A DNA stretch of 64,000 bases from DYFC01 sp041658585. GTDB taxonomy: Bacteria; Nitrospirota; Thermodesulfovibrionia; Thermodesulfovibrionales; SM23-35. This document shows, one piece after another, positions 16,198-23,697 of the stretch. Under the pieces are notes generated by a model that worked only from the letters and a program-made list of their open reading frames with translations, did no database searches and had not been told where the DNA came from. The first letter of the stretch is position 1. Each line of letters opens with the position of its first letter. The stretch is from NCBI GenBank assembly GCA_041658585.1, contig JBAZZX010000004.1, positions 46,732 through 110,731 on the forward strand, read 5' to 3'. Both the position numbers and the translations under genes were made by a program.

Positions 16198-17329
16198 CTT
16201 GACGTCCCTCATTGAGTTTGTGTTTTTGGTTTTTTATTTTAAACCCTCTTAATTCAGGAACAACGGCGCCTTTATGCTGGATGAGGACTTTGTGGGTTTC
16301 ACCGATCGTGCCGGGCAGGATCAGTCTTTTGATCTTTGCTAACTCAAAAAGGTAGTCCTTTGAATTCCGATAAAGTTCCGCAATTATTTCATCGATCCCG
16401 AGGGAAACAAGATATGCGCCCTGCGAACAAAATCCAAGAGTTTTGAAACCGTACTCCTCTCCCCATTTTTTTACCGAAGAGAAATTTACGTGTGCGGTAA
16501 TATCCTGTTCGCCTACATACTGATAAGGGTTTTCACTGAGCTGATGTTTGTGATAGCAGAGCAGGGCGCCCCTGTTTCTCTCTTCGCTGTAATATTCCCG
16601 GGCGGGGTATCCGTAATCTATCGTCAGAATAAATCCTTCAGACAGGACTTCGCTTGCTTCACGCAGCCAGTCTTTAATCCCGAGATTGATCTCGGTCCTG
16701 AAGCCGGGCGGGAGTTGAAGGAAAAACTCTTCAAGATAGTCGGCTAAAGCCTGAGTGCCGGGCGGGACTCTTAGTTCCGTAAAACGATCATTTTCAGCAG
16801 CCACATAAATTTCTTTCAGTTCGTCTTCCATTTCTATAAGATGGACGGGAAAAGCGTCAAAAAGTTCATTTGACAGAATACAGCCCTTCAATTCTTTAAG
16901 TTCTTTCAGAGACGAAGACCATGCAACCTTGTCGGTATATCTCTCAAGGAGCTTCTTTTGTTTGCCCTTCATAAAGGGATGAGGTTCAACGATTACATAG
17001 TTCAGGGCGGCGTAAATATCTTTATCATTAAGAAATTGAAGGATATCGTGGCACATATATCCCTCGCCTGCGCCAGGTTCAACGGCATAAAAAATGGATG
17101 GTCTGCCCATGCTTTCCCACATCTCCTCAAGCTGTTTCCCCAGCATTGCGCCGAAAACAGGGTGGAGGTGCTGGCTTGTGTAATAATCTCCGGCCTTCCC
17201 TATTTCTATTCTGTCGGAAGAGTAATAACCAAGCCCCGGTTCATACAATGCCATCTTCATAAAGGTTTCAAAGGTAATCGGGCCTTCGTCTTTAATCTTA
17301 CCGGCAATCTTACGTTCAAGGGGGTTCAT
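16175..17329 (-). CDS. SAM-dependent methyltransferase, MidA/NDUFAF7 family (DUF185)
   Basis: The 384-residue protein matches the MidA family: an N-terminal GPITFETFMKMALYEPGLGYY region, GDYYTSQHLHPVFG, the SAM-binding AVEPGAGEGYM and LSNELFDAFPVH. The eukaryotic member methylates an Arg in a complex I subunit; bacterial targets are not established. I chose the ATG at 17329 just past the trkA stop; the frame extends 12 codons further upstream. Confidence 0.88.
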   Translation of the reverse strand: MNPLERKIAGKIKDEGPITFETFMKMALYEPGLGYYSSDRIEIGKAGDYYTSQHLHPVFGAMLGKQLEEMWESMGRPSIFYAVEPGAGEGYMCHDILQFLNDKDIYAALNYVIVEPHPFMKGKQKKLLERYTDKVAWSSSLKELKELKGCILSNELFDAFPVHLIEMEDELKEIYVAAENDRFTELRVPPGTQALADYLEEFFLQLPPGFRTEINLGIKDWLREASEVLSEGFILTIDYGYPAREYYSEERNRGALLCYHKHQLSENPYQYVGEQDITAHVNFSSVKKWGEEYGFKTLGFCSQGAYLVSLGIDEIIAELYRNSKDYLFELAKIKRLILPGTIGETHKVLIQHKGAVVPELRGFKIKNQKHKLNEGRQDEKNNYR

Positions 17330-17333
17330 AACT

Positions 17334-18011
17334 TCATTTGATTCCCATCTTGTCAAGGTCTTCATTCAAGCCTATGAGTACCAGTATGTCTTCTTTTTCT
17401 ATGGTGTCTGTCGGCAAGGGGTTTACATTCCATGAATCTTTCATTATGCCTTTTTCTGTCGTAATCTTTCTTTTTATGGCAATAAGGTTTACGCCGTATC
17501 TTGTCCTTAATTGGGTGTCTTTCAGGGTTTTTCCGATAAGGTTATCCGGCGTTGGAAGTTCGACAATGCTGTACTCCTCTGAGAGTTCGAGCTGTTCAAG
17601 CACACTTGGCCGTATGAGGCTGTGTGCGACGCGGATTGCCATGTCGCGTTCGGGGAAAATAATCCTGTTGACTCCAAGGTTTTGGAGTACCTTGCCGTGA
17701 AGCGTTGTTACGGCCTTCGCAATAATGTTTCTTATGCCGAGTTCCTTTAAAAGCATAACAACGAGTATGCTCGCTTCAATATTCTCTCCTATACTGACGA
17801 TGGCGGTATCGACATTCTGGACGCCGACGGAACGCAATGCCTTCTCATCTATAGCATCAAGCTGGACCGCATATGTTACAAAGTCGGCGGCTTTTTTGAC
17901 CCTTTCTTCTTCACTGTCAATAGCAATCACTTCGGCGTCATACTTCGCTAATGTCTTGGCTACCGAAAAACCAAACCGTCCCAGTCCTATTACCGCATAA
18001 TGCTTCTTCAT
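17334..18011 (-). CDS. trkA: TrkA-family potassium channel/transport regulator
   Basis: The 225-residue cytoplasmic subunit has an RCK N domain with the nucleotide-binding GLGRFGFSVAKTL and acidic IAIDSEEER, then an RCK C domain (YSIVELPTPDNLIGKTL). A single RCK unit of this size is typical of KtrA-like partners that gate TrkH/KtrB. It overlaps the trkH stop by 4 bases, giving a trkH-trkA operon. Confidence 0.93.
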   Translation of the reverse strand: MKKHYAVIGLGRFGFSVAKTLAKYDAEVIAIDSEEERVKKAADFVTYAVQLDAIDEKALRSVGVQNVDTAIVSIGENIEASILVVMLLKELGIRNIIAKAVTTLHGKVLQNLGVNRIIFPERDMAIRVAHSLIRPSVLEQLELSEEYSIVELPTPDNLIGKTLKDTQLRTRYGVNLIAIKRKITTEKGIMKDSWNVNPLPTDTIEKEDILVLIGLNEDLDKMGIK

Positions 18012-19342
18012 CCTATTATCACGCTCCCTTCAGGGTATCTGAAACGTTCCTCCGCTTTTCTGGTAAGTGCAACGGCGAGGGTAAGCGGGCCGAGTCTCCC
18101 TAAAAACATTGTAAAACTTATTGCAAATTTACCTAAAGGCGTAAAAAGCGCTGAAAGGCTTTTTACGCCTCCGTCTCCTACGGAAAGTCCGACGGTTCCG
18201 AAGGCGGAAGTTATCTCAAACATGGTGGAAAGATAAGGCATATGCTGCGTGGTAATGATGAAATGCGTGCTTATCGTACAGAGAATTGCCGCCAGAGTGA
18301 TGATCAGAAATGACTTTGCAACGGTATCTGCCGGGACCCTTCTTTTAAAAAGCACGGTACTGCTCATCCCTCTGATAGTTGCATAAAGGCTCGCTATAAC
18401 AACGGCAAAGGTGGACGTTTTAACGCCTCCTCCCGTTCCGCCCGGCGATGCGCCGATGAACATCAGTATTATTGTCAGAAACAATGTTTCCGGCCTTAAC
18501 AGGGAATAATCGACTGTATTAAACCCCGCGGTCCTCGGAGTGACCGAGGCAAAATACGAGGAAAGAATTTGCTCTCTGAAGGACATGGCGACAAAGGTCT
18601 TCGGGTTTGACAGCTCAAGGAAATATATAGATAGGGTGCCTCCGATTATAAGAACGGCCGTCGTGACAAGGACTATTTTGCTGTGCTGGGAAAGTCTCCT
18701 GATCTCTTTCCTGCGATAAGTATATATCTCGCCTACTACGATAAACCCTATCCCGCCGACAATGATCAGAGTCGTTATAACAAGGTTAACAATAATATCG
18801 CCCCTGAAACGTATAAGGTTATCCGAAAAGAGACTGAAGCCGGCATTATTAAAGGCGGAAACCGAATGGAAAATCCCGAACATAAAGGCGTCCTTAAATG
18901 GATAATCATACATAAAGCGCAGTGTTAATATAAAGGCGCCGGCAAGCTCGAACATCAATGTAAATATAAGAACTTTTTTTGTGAATCTGACAATCCCTTC
19001 AAGACTCTCTACATTAAGGCCTTCTTTTATGGTGAGCCTTTCGCTGATCCCAATTCTTTTACCTAAAATAAGAGATATTATTGTGGCGGACGTCATATAT
19101 CCGAGCCCGCCTATCTGTATCAGGAGCATTATAATGATCCGGCCAAAAGGGGTAAAGTCATTCGGGGTGTCTTTTACGATAAGCCCTGTTACGCATACGG
19201 CCGAGGTAGATGTAAAAAAAGCGTCAATAAAAGAACATCCTCCTATATTCGAAACCGGCAGCATGAGGATAAATGCGCCTGCAAGGATGACGGACAGGAA
19301 GCCGATTACGAGTATCTGCGGCGGAGATAATTTAACTTTCAT
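18008..19342 (-). CDS. trkH: TrkH/KtrB-family potassium transporter
   Basis: This inner-membrane K+ translocating subunit has repeated membrane-pore-membrane units. Filter-like segments STSAVCVTGL, SVSAFNNAGF and SVTPRTAGFN are visible, as is the GASPGGTGGGVKTS region. I start it at the ATG at 19342 (MKVKLSPPQ), where similarity to the family begins. Upstream in-frame starts at 19414 (ATG) and 19462 (TTG) are possible, and none has a good ribosome-binding site. It forms an operon with trkA. Confidence 0.92.
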   Translation of the reverse strand: MKVKLSPPQILVIGFLSVILAGAFILMLPVSNIGGCSFIDAFFTSTSAVCVTGLIVKDTPNDFTPFGRIIIMLLIQIGGLGYMTSATIISLILGKRIGISERLTIKEGLNVESLEGIVRFTKKVLIFTLMFELAGAFILTLRFMYDYPFKDAFMFGIFHSVSAFNNAGFSLFSDNLIRFRGDIIVNLVITTLIIVGGIGFIVVGEIYTYRRKEIRRLSQHSKIVLVTTAVLIIGGTLSIYFLELSNPKTFVAMSFREQILSSYFASVTPRTAGFNTVDYSLLRPETLFLTIILMFIGASPGGTGGGVKTSTFAVVIASLYATIRGMSSTVLFKRRVPADTVAKSFLIITLAAILCTISTHFIITTQHMPYLSTMFEITSAFGTVGLSVGDGGVKSLSALFTPLGKFAISFTMFLGRLGPLTLAVALTRKAEERFRYPEGSVIIG

Positions 19343-19515
19343 ATTTAGAAGCCGTCTTTCAGTGTTTAGGTATATTTGACTATCGGCAAAAAAACCGCTC
19401 AAATACTCTAACATGTTTTTGATATTTCGTATAGCATGTGCGATGGGCCAAAAATTAGACAAAACAGTGCATATGCTTTATAAAAAGACTGTAACGACAC
19501 GGTAAAAATATATTA

Positions 19516-19544
19516 TTGACAAAATAAGTAGCATATGCTAAATT
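19516..19544 (+). promoter_or_regulatory. Promoter of the candidate small RNA
   Basis: A perfect TTGACA (19516-19521) and TAAATT (19539-19544) are spaced by 17 bases. The spacer and -10 box carry the palindrome TAGCATATGCTA (19529-19540). A related GCATATGC occurs at about 19470, so a regulator may bind both. Confidence 0.6.
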
Positions 19545-19550
19545 TTACAA

Positions 19551-19641
19551 GGTGGGTCAAACACCGCATATCCTCTGGGTCGAACGGGTGCAACCCCGAG
19601 GTCAATCATACAAAAGGGCAGTGGAAACACTGCCCTTTTGT
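19551..19641 (+). ncRNA. Unassigned ~90-nt structured RNA
   Basis: A strong promoter lies just upstream and an intrinsic terminator (CAAAAGGGCAGTG / CACTGCCCTTTTG, loop GAAA) ends it at 19611-19639. The body can form a GGTG/CACC hairpin at 19551-19565 and a larger CCTC-GGGT / AACCC-GAGG stem-loop at about 19572-19601. No start codon with a ribosome-binding site is seen. I compared it mentally with c-di-GMP, preQ1, guanidine, fluoride and 4.5S RNA patterns without a match. It could be a trans-acting sRNA. Confidence 0.6.
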
Positions 19642-19732
19642 ATTTGCAGAGTGTAATTTCAGAACGGTATTATATTATTCGGTTTTAGTCAATGAAAAAA
19701 CTACAAAATATAAACATACTCTATTTAATCTA

Positions 19733-19925
19733 TTGATTTAATTTTATATATTATGAGATAATAAACATAGAGTTTCAGGAGTTTTTGTTAAGGATATTAT
19801 TGATAGGGCCTCAAAGACTTTTAGCTTTGCGGCCTTTTTTATTGCGGTCATCCCGGGATTTTATTTTAAGATTTAAACTATTTAATGAACAAGAAAAGCC
19901 CGTCTGTATATCAGGGGGACTTTTA
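19733..19925 (+). ncRNA. Second copy of the csp-type leader
   Basis: The promoter TTGATT (19733-19738) and GATAAT (19757-19762) leads into the box TTTCAGGAGTTTTTG. The hairpin at 19807-19834 (GGCCTCAAAG / CTTTGCGGCC, loop ACTTTTAG) is followed by six T. It aligns with the csp leader at 13142-13284 almost throughout, although the gene it precedes encodes the unknown Cys protein and not a Csp. An AGGGGGA stretch near 19913 is the only good ribosome-binding site before the gene. Confidence 0.6.
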
Positions 19926-19933
19926 TATGGGAG

Positions 19934-20311
19934 ATGAAAAAAATTACAAACACGGAAAAAAATATCGCCAAGATGGAAAAGAGGAAACTCAAACTTGAAT
20001 CAGGGTTGATTTCCGAGCACTTCCCTGACATTGAGAGCATTTTTATTAAGATAAATAATTCTTACGGAAGAAAAAACCCCATTACCATAGCGCGCGAATT
20101 TAAATTTATACCGGAAAGTCAGGCATATTTTAATATAGAATGCTTAAATAAAAACTGTCTTGACGGCGGCTTTGACCTGGCCGGAGTTATTGATACGATG
20201 ATTAAAAGTCATACAGTTTCCGGAGAAGGAGAGCTTTCCTGCAACGGCAGTGAATTGTCTCCCGAACATTCACATATCTCCTACAAAATCACCATAAACT
20301 ATATCGGTTAG
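19934..20311 (+). CDS. Unknown cysteine-containing protein, paralogue of 13540-13911
   Basis: The 125-residue protein aligns along its full length with the product at 13540, including C70, C75 and C103 (CLNKNCLDGGFDL ... GELSC) and the PEHS near the C-terminus. The ATG at 19934 has GGGAG immediately before it, too close for ideal use. An out-of-frame ATG at 19926 is better placed for AGGGGGA and reads 23 codons. It is transcribed from a csp-type leader. Function unknown; the leader suggests a cold or growth-arrest response. Confidence 0.75.
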   Translation: MKKITNTEKNIAKMEKRKLKLESGLISEHFPDIESIFIKINNSYGRKNPITIAREFKFIPESQAYFNIECLNKNCLDGGFDLAGVIDTMIKSHTVSGEGELSCNGSELSPEHSHISYKITINYIG

Positions 20312-20373
20312 TTTAAAACCTGATAAACTTCTTGTCCCTTATCCCGAATCGGTATTTACTATCGGGCCTCGGT

Positions 20374-20832
20374 CTATGCAACCTCGAAGATAAACTCTAT
20401 TTCCACAGGTGAATTTAAAGGAAGGACGTTTACTCCTACCGCGACCCTGGCGTGTCTGCCTGACTCTCCGAATATCTCAAAAAGCAGATCTGACGCCGCA
20501 TTCAGCACCATGGACTGGTCGGTAAAATTTGGTGATGAAGCAATGTAACCTGTAATTTTAACGCATCTTTTGACATTGTTAAGAGTTCCGATATTCGCTT
20601 TCAAAACCGACAAGGCATTAATTACGGCAGTCCGCACACCTTCTCCGGCCTCTTCTATGCGGATATCTTCACCAACCTTGCCTTGCCTTACGAGCTTACC
20701 CTTTATTAAAGGAAGCATTCCGCTCAGAAAAATCAGATTACCCGTCCTCACAGCAGGGATATACGACCCAAGCGGCTTTGGAGCTTCGGGAAGCTCGATT
20801 CCTAATTCCTTTAGTTTATCTTCAGGCGTCAT
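20374..20832 (-). CDS. ridA: RidA family protein (YjgF/YER057c/UK114)
   Basis: RidA enzymes hydrolyse reactive enamine/imine intermediates. The 152-residue sequence has the family regions GSYIPAVRTGNLIFLSGMLP and VEIEFIFEVA, but the canonical substrate Arg in the usual R(V/A)xVxV segment is in HARVAVGVNVLP. It is slightly longer than the ~130 norm because of an N-terminal extension. It directly abuts leuC with no gap, so it is probably co-transcribed. Confidence 0.88.
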   Translation of the reverse strand: MTPEDKLKELGIELPEAPKPLGSYIPAVRTGNLIFLSGMLPLIKGKLVRQGKVGEDIRIEEAGEGVRTAVINALSVLKANIGTLNNVKRCVKITGYIASSPNFTDQSMVLNAASDLLFEIFGESGRHARVAVGVNVLPLNSPVEIEFIFEVA

Positions 20833-22092
20833 TTATAGCCCCAACTCCTCCGGTATCCCGATTCTTCCGAGCACCGCTGAAGCGGCTGCTACTGCAGGGT
20901 TCGACAAGTAGACCTCGCTTTCCGGATGTCCCATTCTGCCGACGAAGTTTCTGTTGGTTGTCGCTATAGCCCTCTCGCCTTTTGCAAGAATACCCATGTA
21001 TCCTCCAAGGCAGGGACCGCAGGTCGGTGTGGAAACTACGGCCTCGGCTTCAACAAAGATGTCCAGCAGCCCCTTTTTCATCGCCTGTCTGTATATCTTT
21101 TGTGTTGCAGGGATTACTATCAACCTCACGTTCGGATTGACCTTTCTTCCCTTGATAATCATAGCAGCCTCGACAAGGTCTTCATATCTCCCGTTGGTGC
21201 ATGAACCTATAACAACCTGATCAATCGCAATCCCGGACAACTCTGAAGCGGGTTTTGTGTTTGACGGAAGATGAGGGCATGAAACCGTGAGAGGTATCTG
21301 CGAGCAATCGTATTCGCGCACCCCGGCATAGTGGGCGTTCTTGCCGGATTTATAAAATGTAAAAGGCCTCTTTGCCCTGTTTTTCACATAAGCCTTTGTA
21401 ATTTTGTCCGGCACGATTATGCCGTTCTTGCCTCCGGCTTCTATGGCCATATTACACATGGTAAGCCTTCCATACATCGGAAGGTTTTGTATTGTCTCTC
21501 CTTCAAATTCCATTGCCCTGTAAAGCGCGCCGTCTACTCCGATATCGCCGATCGTATGGAGTATCAAGTCTTTTCCGCCGACCCATTTATTGAGTTTTCC
21601 GTAGTAGACAAACTTCATGGATTCAGGGACCTTAAACCAGCATTCGCCGGTTGTCATAGCGGCAGCAACATCCGTCGATCCGACACCGGTTGAAAAAGCG
21701 CCGAGTGCGCCGTAGGTGCAGGTATGACTGTCGGCGCCTATGATGCAGTCTCCCGGCAGGACAAGTCCTTCTTCCGGCAAGAGCGCATGTTCAACGCCCA
21801 TCCTGCCTACTTCAAAATAAAGACTGAGATCGTATTCTTTGGAAAAATCTTTCATCATCTTGCACTGCTCGGCAGCCTTTATATCCTTCTGCGGCGCAAA
21901 ATGGTCGGGGACCATGGCGATCCTATCTCTGTTAAAGACGTCCTTTGCTCCGATTTTTTTAAACTCCGATATAGCAATGGGCGCGGTTATATCGTTGGCA
22001 AGTATGAGGTCAACCTTTGCGTTGATAAGTTCTCCGGGTGAAACCTCTTTTTTGCCTGAATGCGCCGCCAAAATCTTTTCAGTAATCGTCAT
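20833..22092 (-). CDS. leuC: 3-isopropylmalate dehydratase large subunit (LeuC/HacA type)
   Basis: The 419-residue aconitase-family enzyme has the 4Fe-4S cysteines in GSCTNGRYED and TPTCGPCLGG, plus the HTCTYGALGAFSTGVGSTD substrate region. The length fits the archaeal-type LeuC, which isomerises 2- to 3-isopropylmalate with a small LeuD subunit. Homoaconitase is the main alternative because the two cannot be separated reliably by eye. LeuD is not in the window. Confidence 0.88.
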   Translation of the reverse strand: MTITEKILAAHSGKKEVSPGELINAKVDLILANDITAPIAISEFKKIGAKDVFNRDRIAMVPDHFAPQKDIKAAEQCKMMKDFSKEYDLSLYFEVGRMGVEHALLPEEGLVLPGDCIIGADSHTCTYGALGAFSTGVGSTDVAAAMTTGECWFKVPESMKFVYYGKLNKWVGGKDLILHTIGDIGVDGALYRAMEFEGETIQNLPMYGRLTMCNMAIEAGGKNGIIVPDKITKAYVKNRAKRPFTFYKSGKNAHYAGVREYDCSQIPLTVSCPHLPSNTKPASELSGIAIDQVVIGSCTNGRYEDLVEAAMIIKGRKVNPNVRLIVIPATQKIYRQAMKKGLLDIFVEAEAVVSTPTCGPCLGGYMGILAKGERAIATTNRNFVGRMGHPESEVYLSNPAVAAASAVLGRIGIPEELGL

Positions 22093-22235
22093 AGATTTCC
22101 TCCATGTTTTGAGTTGGATTATTATACCTTATTTTTGGTTGTTAAGACATTTATATGGACAGATCAGATGCATGGTCCTCACAACATTTTTTAGATTTAT
22201 GGTAAAATTATGAAAAGATTTCACGGCATTCTAAC

Positions 22236-23693
22236 ATGATTAAAAAAATCAATAGAATATTAATTGCAAACCGGGGCGTCACCGCTGTCAGGATTATGCA
22301 TACCTGCAGGGACAGGAAGATCCCTACGACCACCGTCTACAGCACACCCGACCGTCTTGCACATCATGTTTTTATGGCGGATTCAGCCATACATATCGGA
22401 GAAGCCCCGCCGGCAGAGTCTTATCTGAATATGGAGAAGATGATAGCCGCTGCCATTCAGAGCAATTCAGATGCAATACATCCCGGATGGGGTTTTCTTG
22501 CAGAGAACGATAAGTTCGCCCAGATGGTTATAGACGCAGGGCTTACCTGGATAGGTCCGAGACCCGAGGTCATCAAGGCCCTTGGCGACAAGATCCAGGC
22601 CAAGAAGCTTGCCCAGAAAGCAAATGTGCCTACTATCCCCGGCGTTATGGATGTCACCGGCATTGAGCAGATCAAAAAATGGATGAAAGAAGACAAGGTG
22701 ACCTTCCCGATCATGATTAAGGCCGTTGCAGGCGGCGGCGGAAAAGGGATGGTCAAGGTTGAAAACAAGAGCGAATTACAGCAGGCATTTAGTCAGGCGC
22801 GTTCGGAGGCCTTGAAATCCTTTGGCGACGAAAGGGTGCTTGTTGAAAAATATATCGAGCGCGGCAGGCATATCGAGGTCCAGATTGTCGGAGATGAGCA
22901 TGGCAATGTGGTCCATCTTTATGAAAGGGAATGCACGATCCAGAGACGCAACCAAAAAATAGTCGAGGAAGCGCCGTCTCCATCCATCAACGACGACCTC
23001 CGCAAGGAGATATGCTTTACGGCAACACGTTTAATGAGAGAGATCGGTTACAACTCTGCCGGGACCGTAGAGTTTATTTTTGATTCAACAACAAAGAAAT
23101 TTTATTTCCTCGAGGTCAACACAAGGCTGCAGGTTGAGCACGGGATAACGGAGCTTATTACCGGATTGGATATTGTCGGGATCATGATCGACGCCGCAAT
23201 GGGCAAGAAATTACCTTTCAAGCAGGCCGATATCCACCCTAACAGATGGGCGCTGGAAGTCAGACTGAATGCCGAAGACCCGAAGACATTCAGCCCTTCT
23301 TTCGGGACTATTACCAGGCTTCAGTTCCCTCAGGGTCCGGGTGTAAGGATTGCATCAGGAGTTTATGAGGGTGCGGATATACCTCCGTATTACGATTCAC
23401 TTTTCATGCTACTGATAACGGCAGGCGCCGACCGGGGAGACGCCATAAGGGTCATGGACAGGGCGCTTAGCAGGAACCTCCGCGTAGAAGGAGTGAAGAC
23501 GCTCGCGCCTTTGCTGTTAAGCATTATCAGGCATCCTGCATTCATAGCAGGCGAGTTTTCTACACGGTTCATTGAAGAGCATATGGATGAACTCATCTCG
23601 ATGTTCAAAGAAAAAAACAGCGAAGACGAGGTCATCAAGATAGCAAGATATGTGGCCGAAATATCCGCTTTAGGCCCGCAGTCGTGGATGTGA
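22236..23693 (+). CDS. Biotin carboxylase subunit (acyl-CoA/pyruvate or 2-oxoacid carboxylase)
   Basis: The 485-residue ATP-grasp enzyme carboxylates biotin using ATP and bicarbonate. It shows RILIANRGVTAVR, HPGWGFLAEN, IKAVAGGGGKGM, ECTIQRRNQK and EVNTRLQVEHG. It is four bases from a carboxyltransferase/biotin-carrier gene, so together they form a two-subunit biotin carboxylase like pyruvate carboxylase PycAB or 2-oxoglutarate carboxylase CfiAB. The start has no clear Shine-Dalgarno sequence. Confidence 0.93.
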   Translation: MIKKINRILIANRGVTAVRIMHTCRDRKIPTTTVYSTPDRLAHHVFMADSAIHIGEAPPAESYLNMEKMIAAAIQSNSDAIHPGWGFLAENDKFAQMVIDAGLTWIGPRPEVIKALGDKIQAKKLAQKANVPTIPGVMDVTGIEQIKKWMKEDKVTFPIMIKAVAGGGGKGMVKVENKSELQQAFSQARSEALKSFGDERVLVEKYIERGRHIEVQIVGDEHGNVVHLYERECTIQRRNQKIVEEAPSPSINDDLRKEICFTATRLMREIGYNSAGTVEFIFDSTTKKFYFLEVNTRLQVEHGITELITGLDIVGIMIDAAMGKKLPFKQADIHPNRWALEVRLNAEDPKTFSPSFGTITRLQFPQGPGVRIASGVYEGADIPPYYDSLFMLLITAGADRGDAIRVMDRALSRNLRVEGVKTLAPLLLSIIRHPAFIAGEFSTRFIEEHMDELISMFKEKNSEDEVIKIARYVAEISALGPQSWM

Positions 23694-23697
23694 TTAT

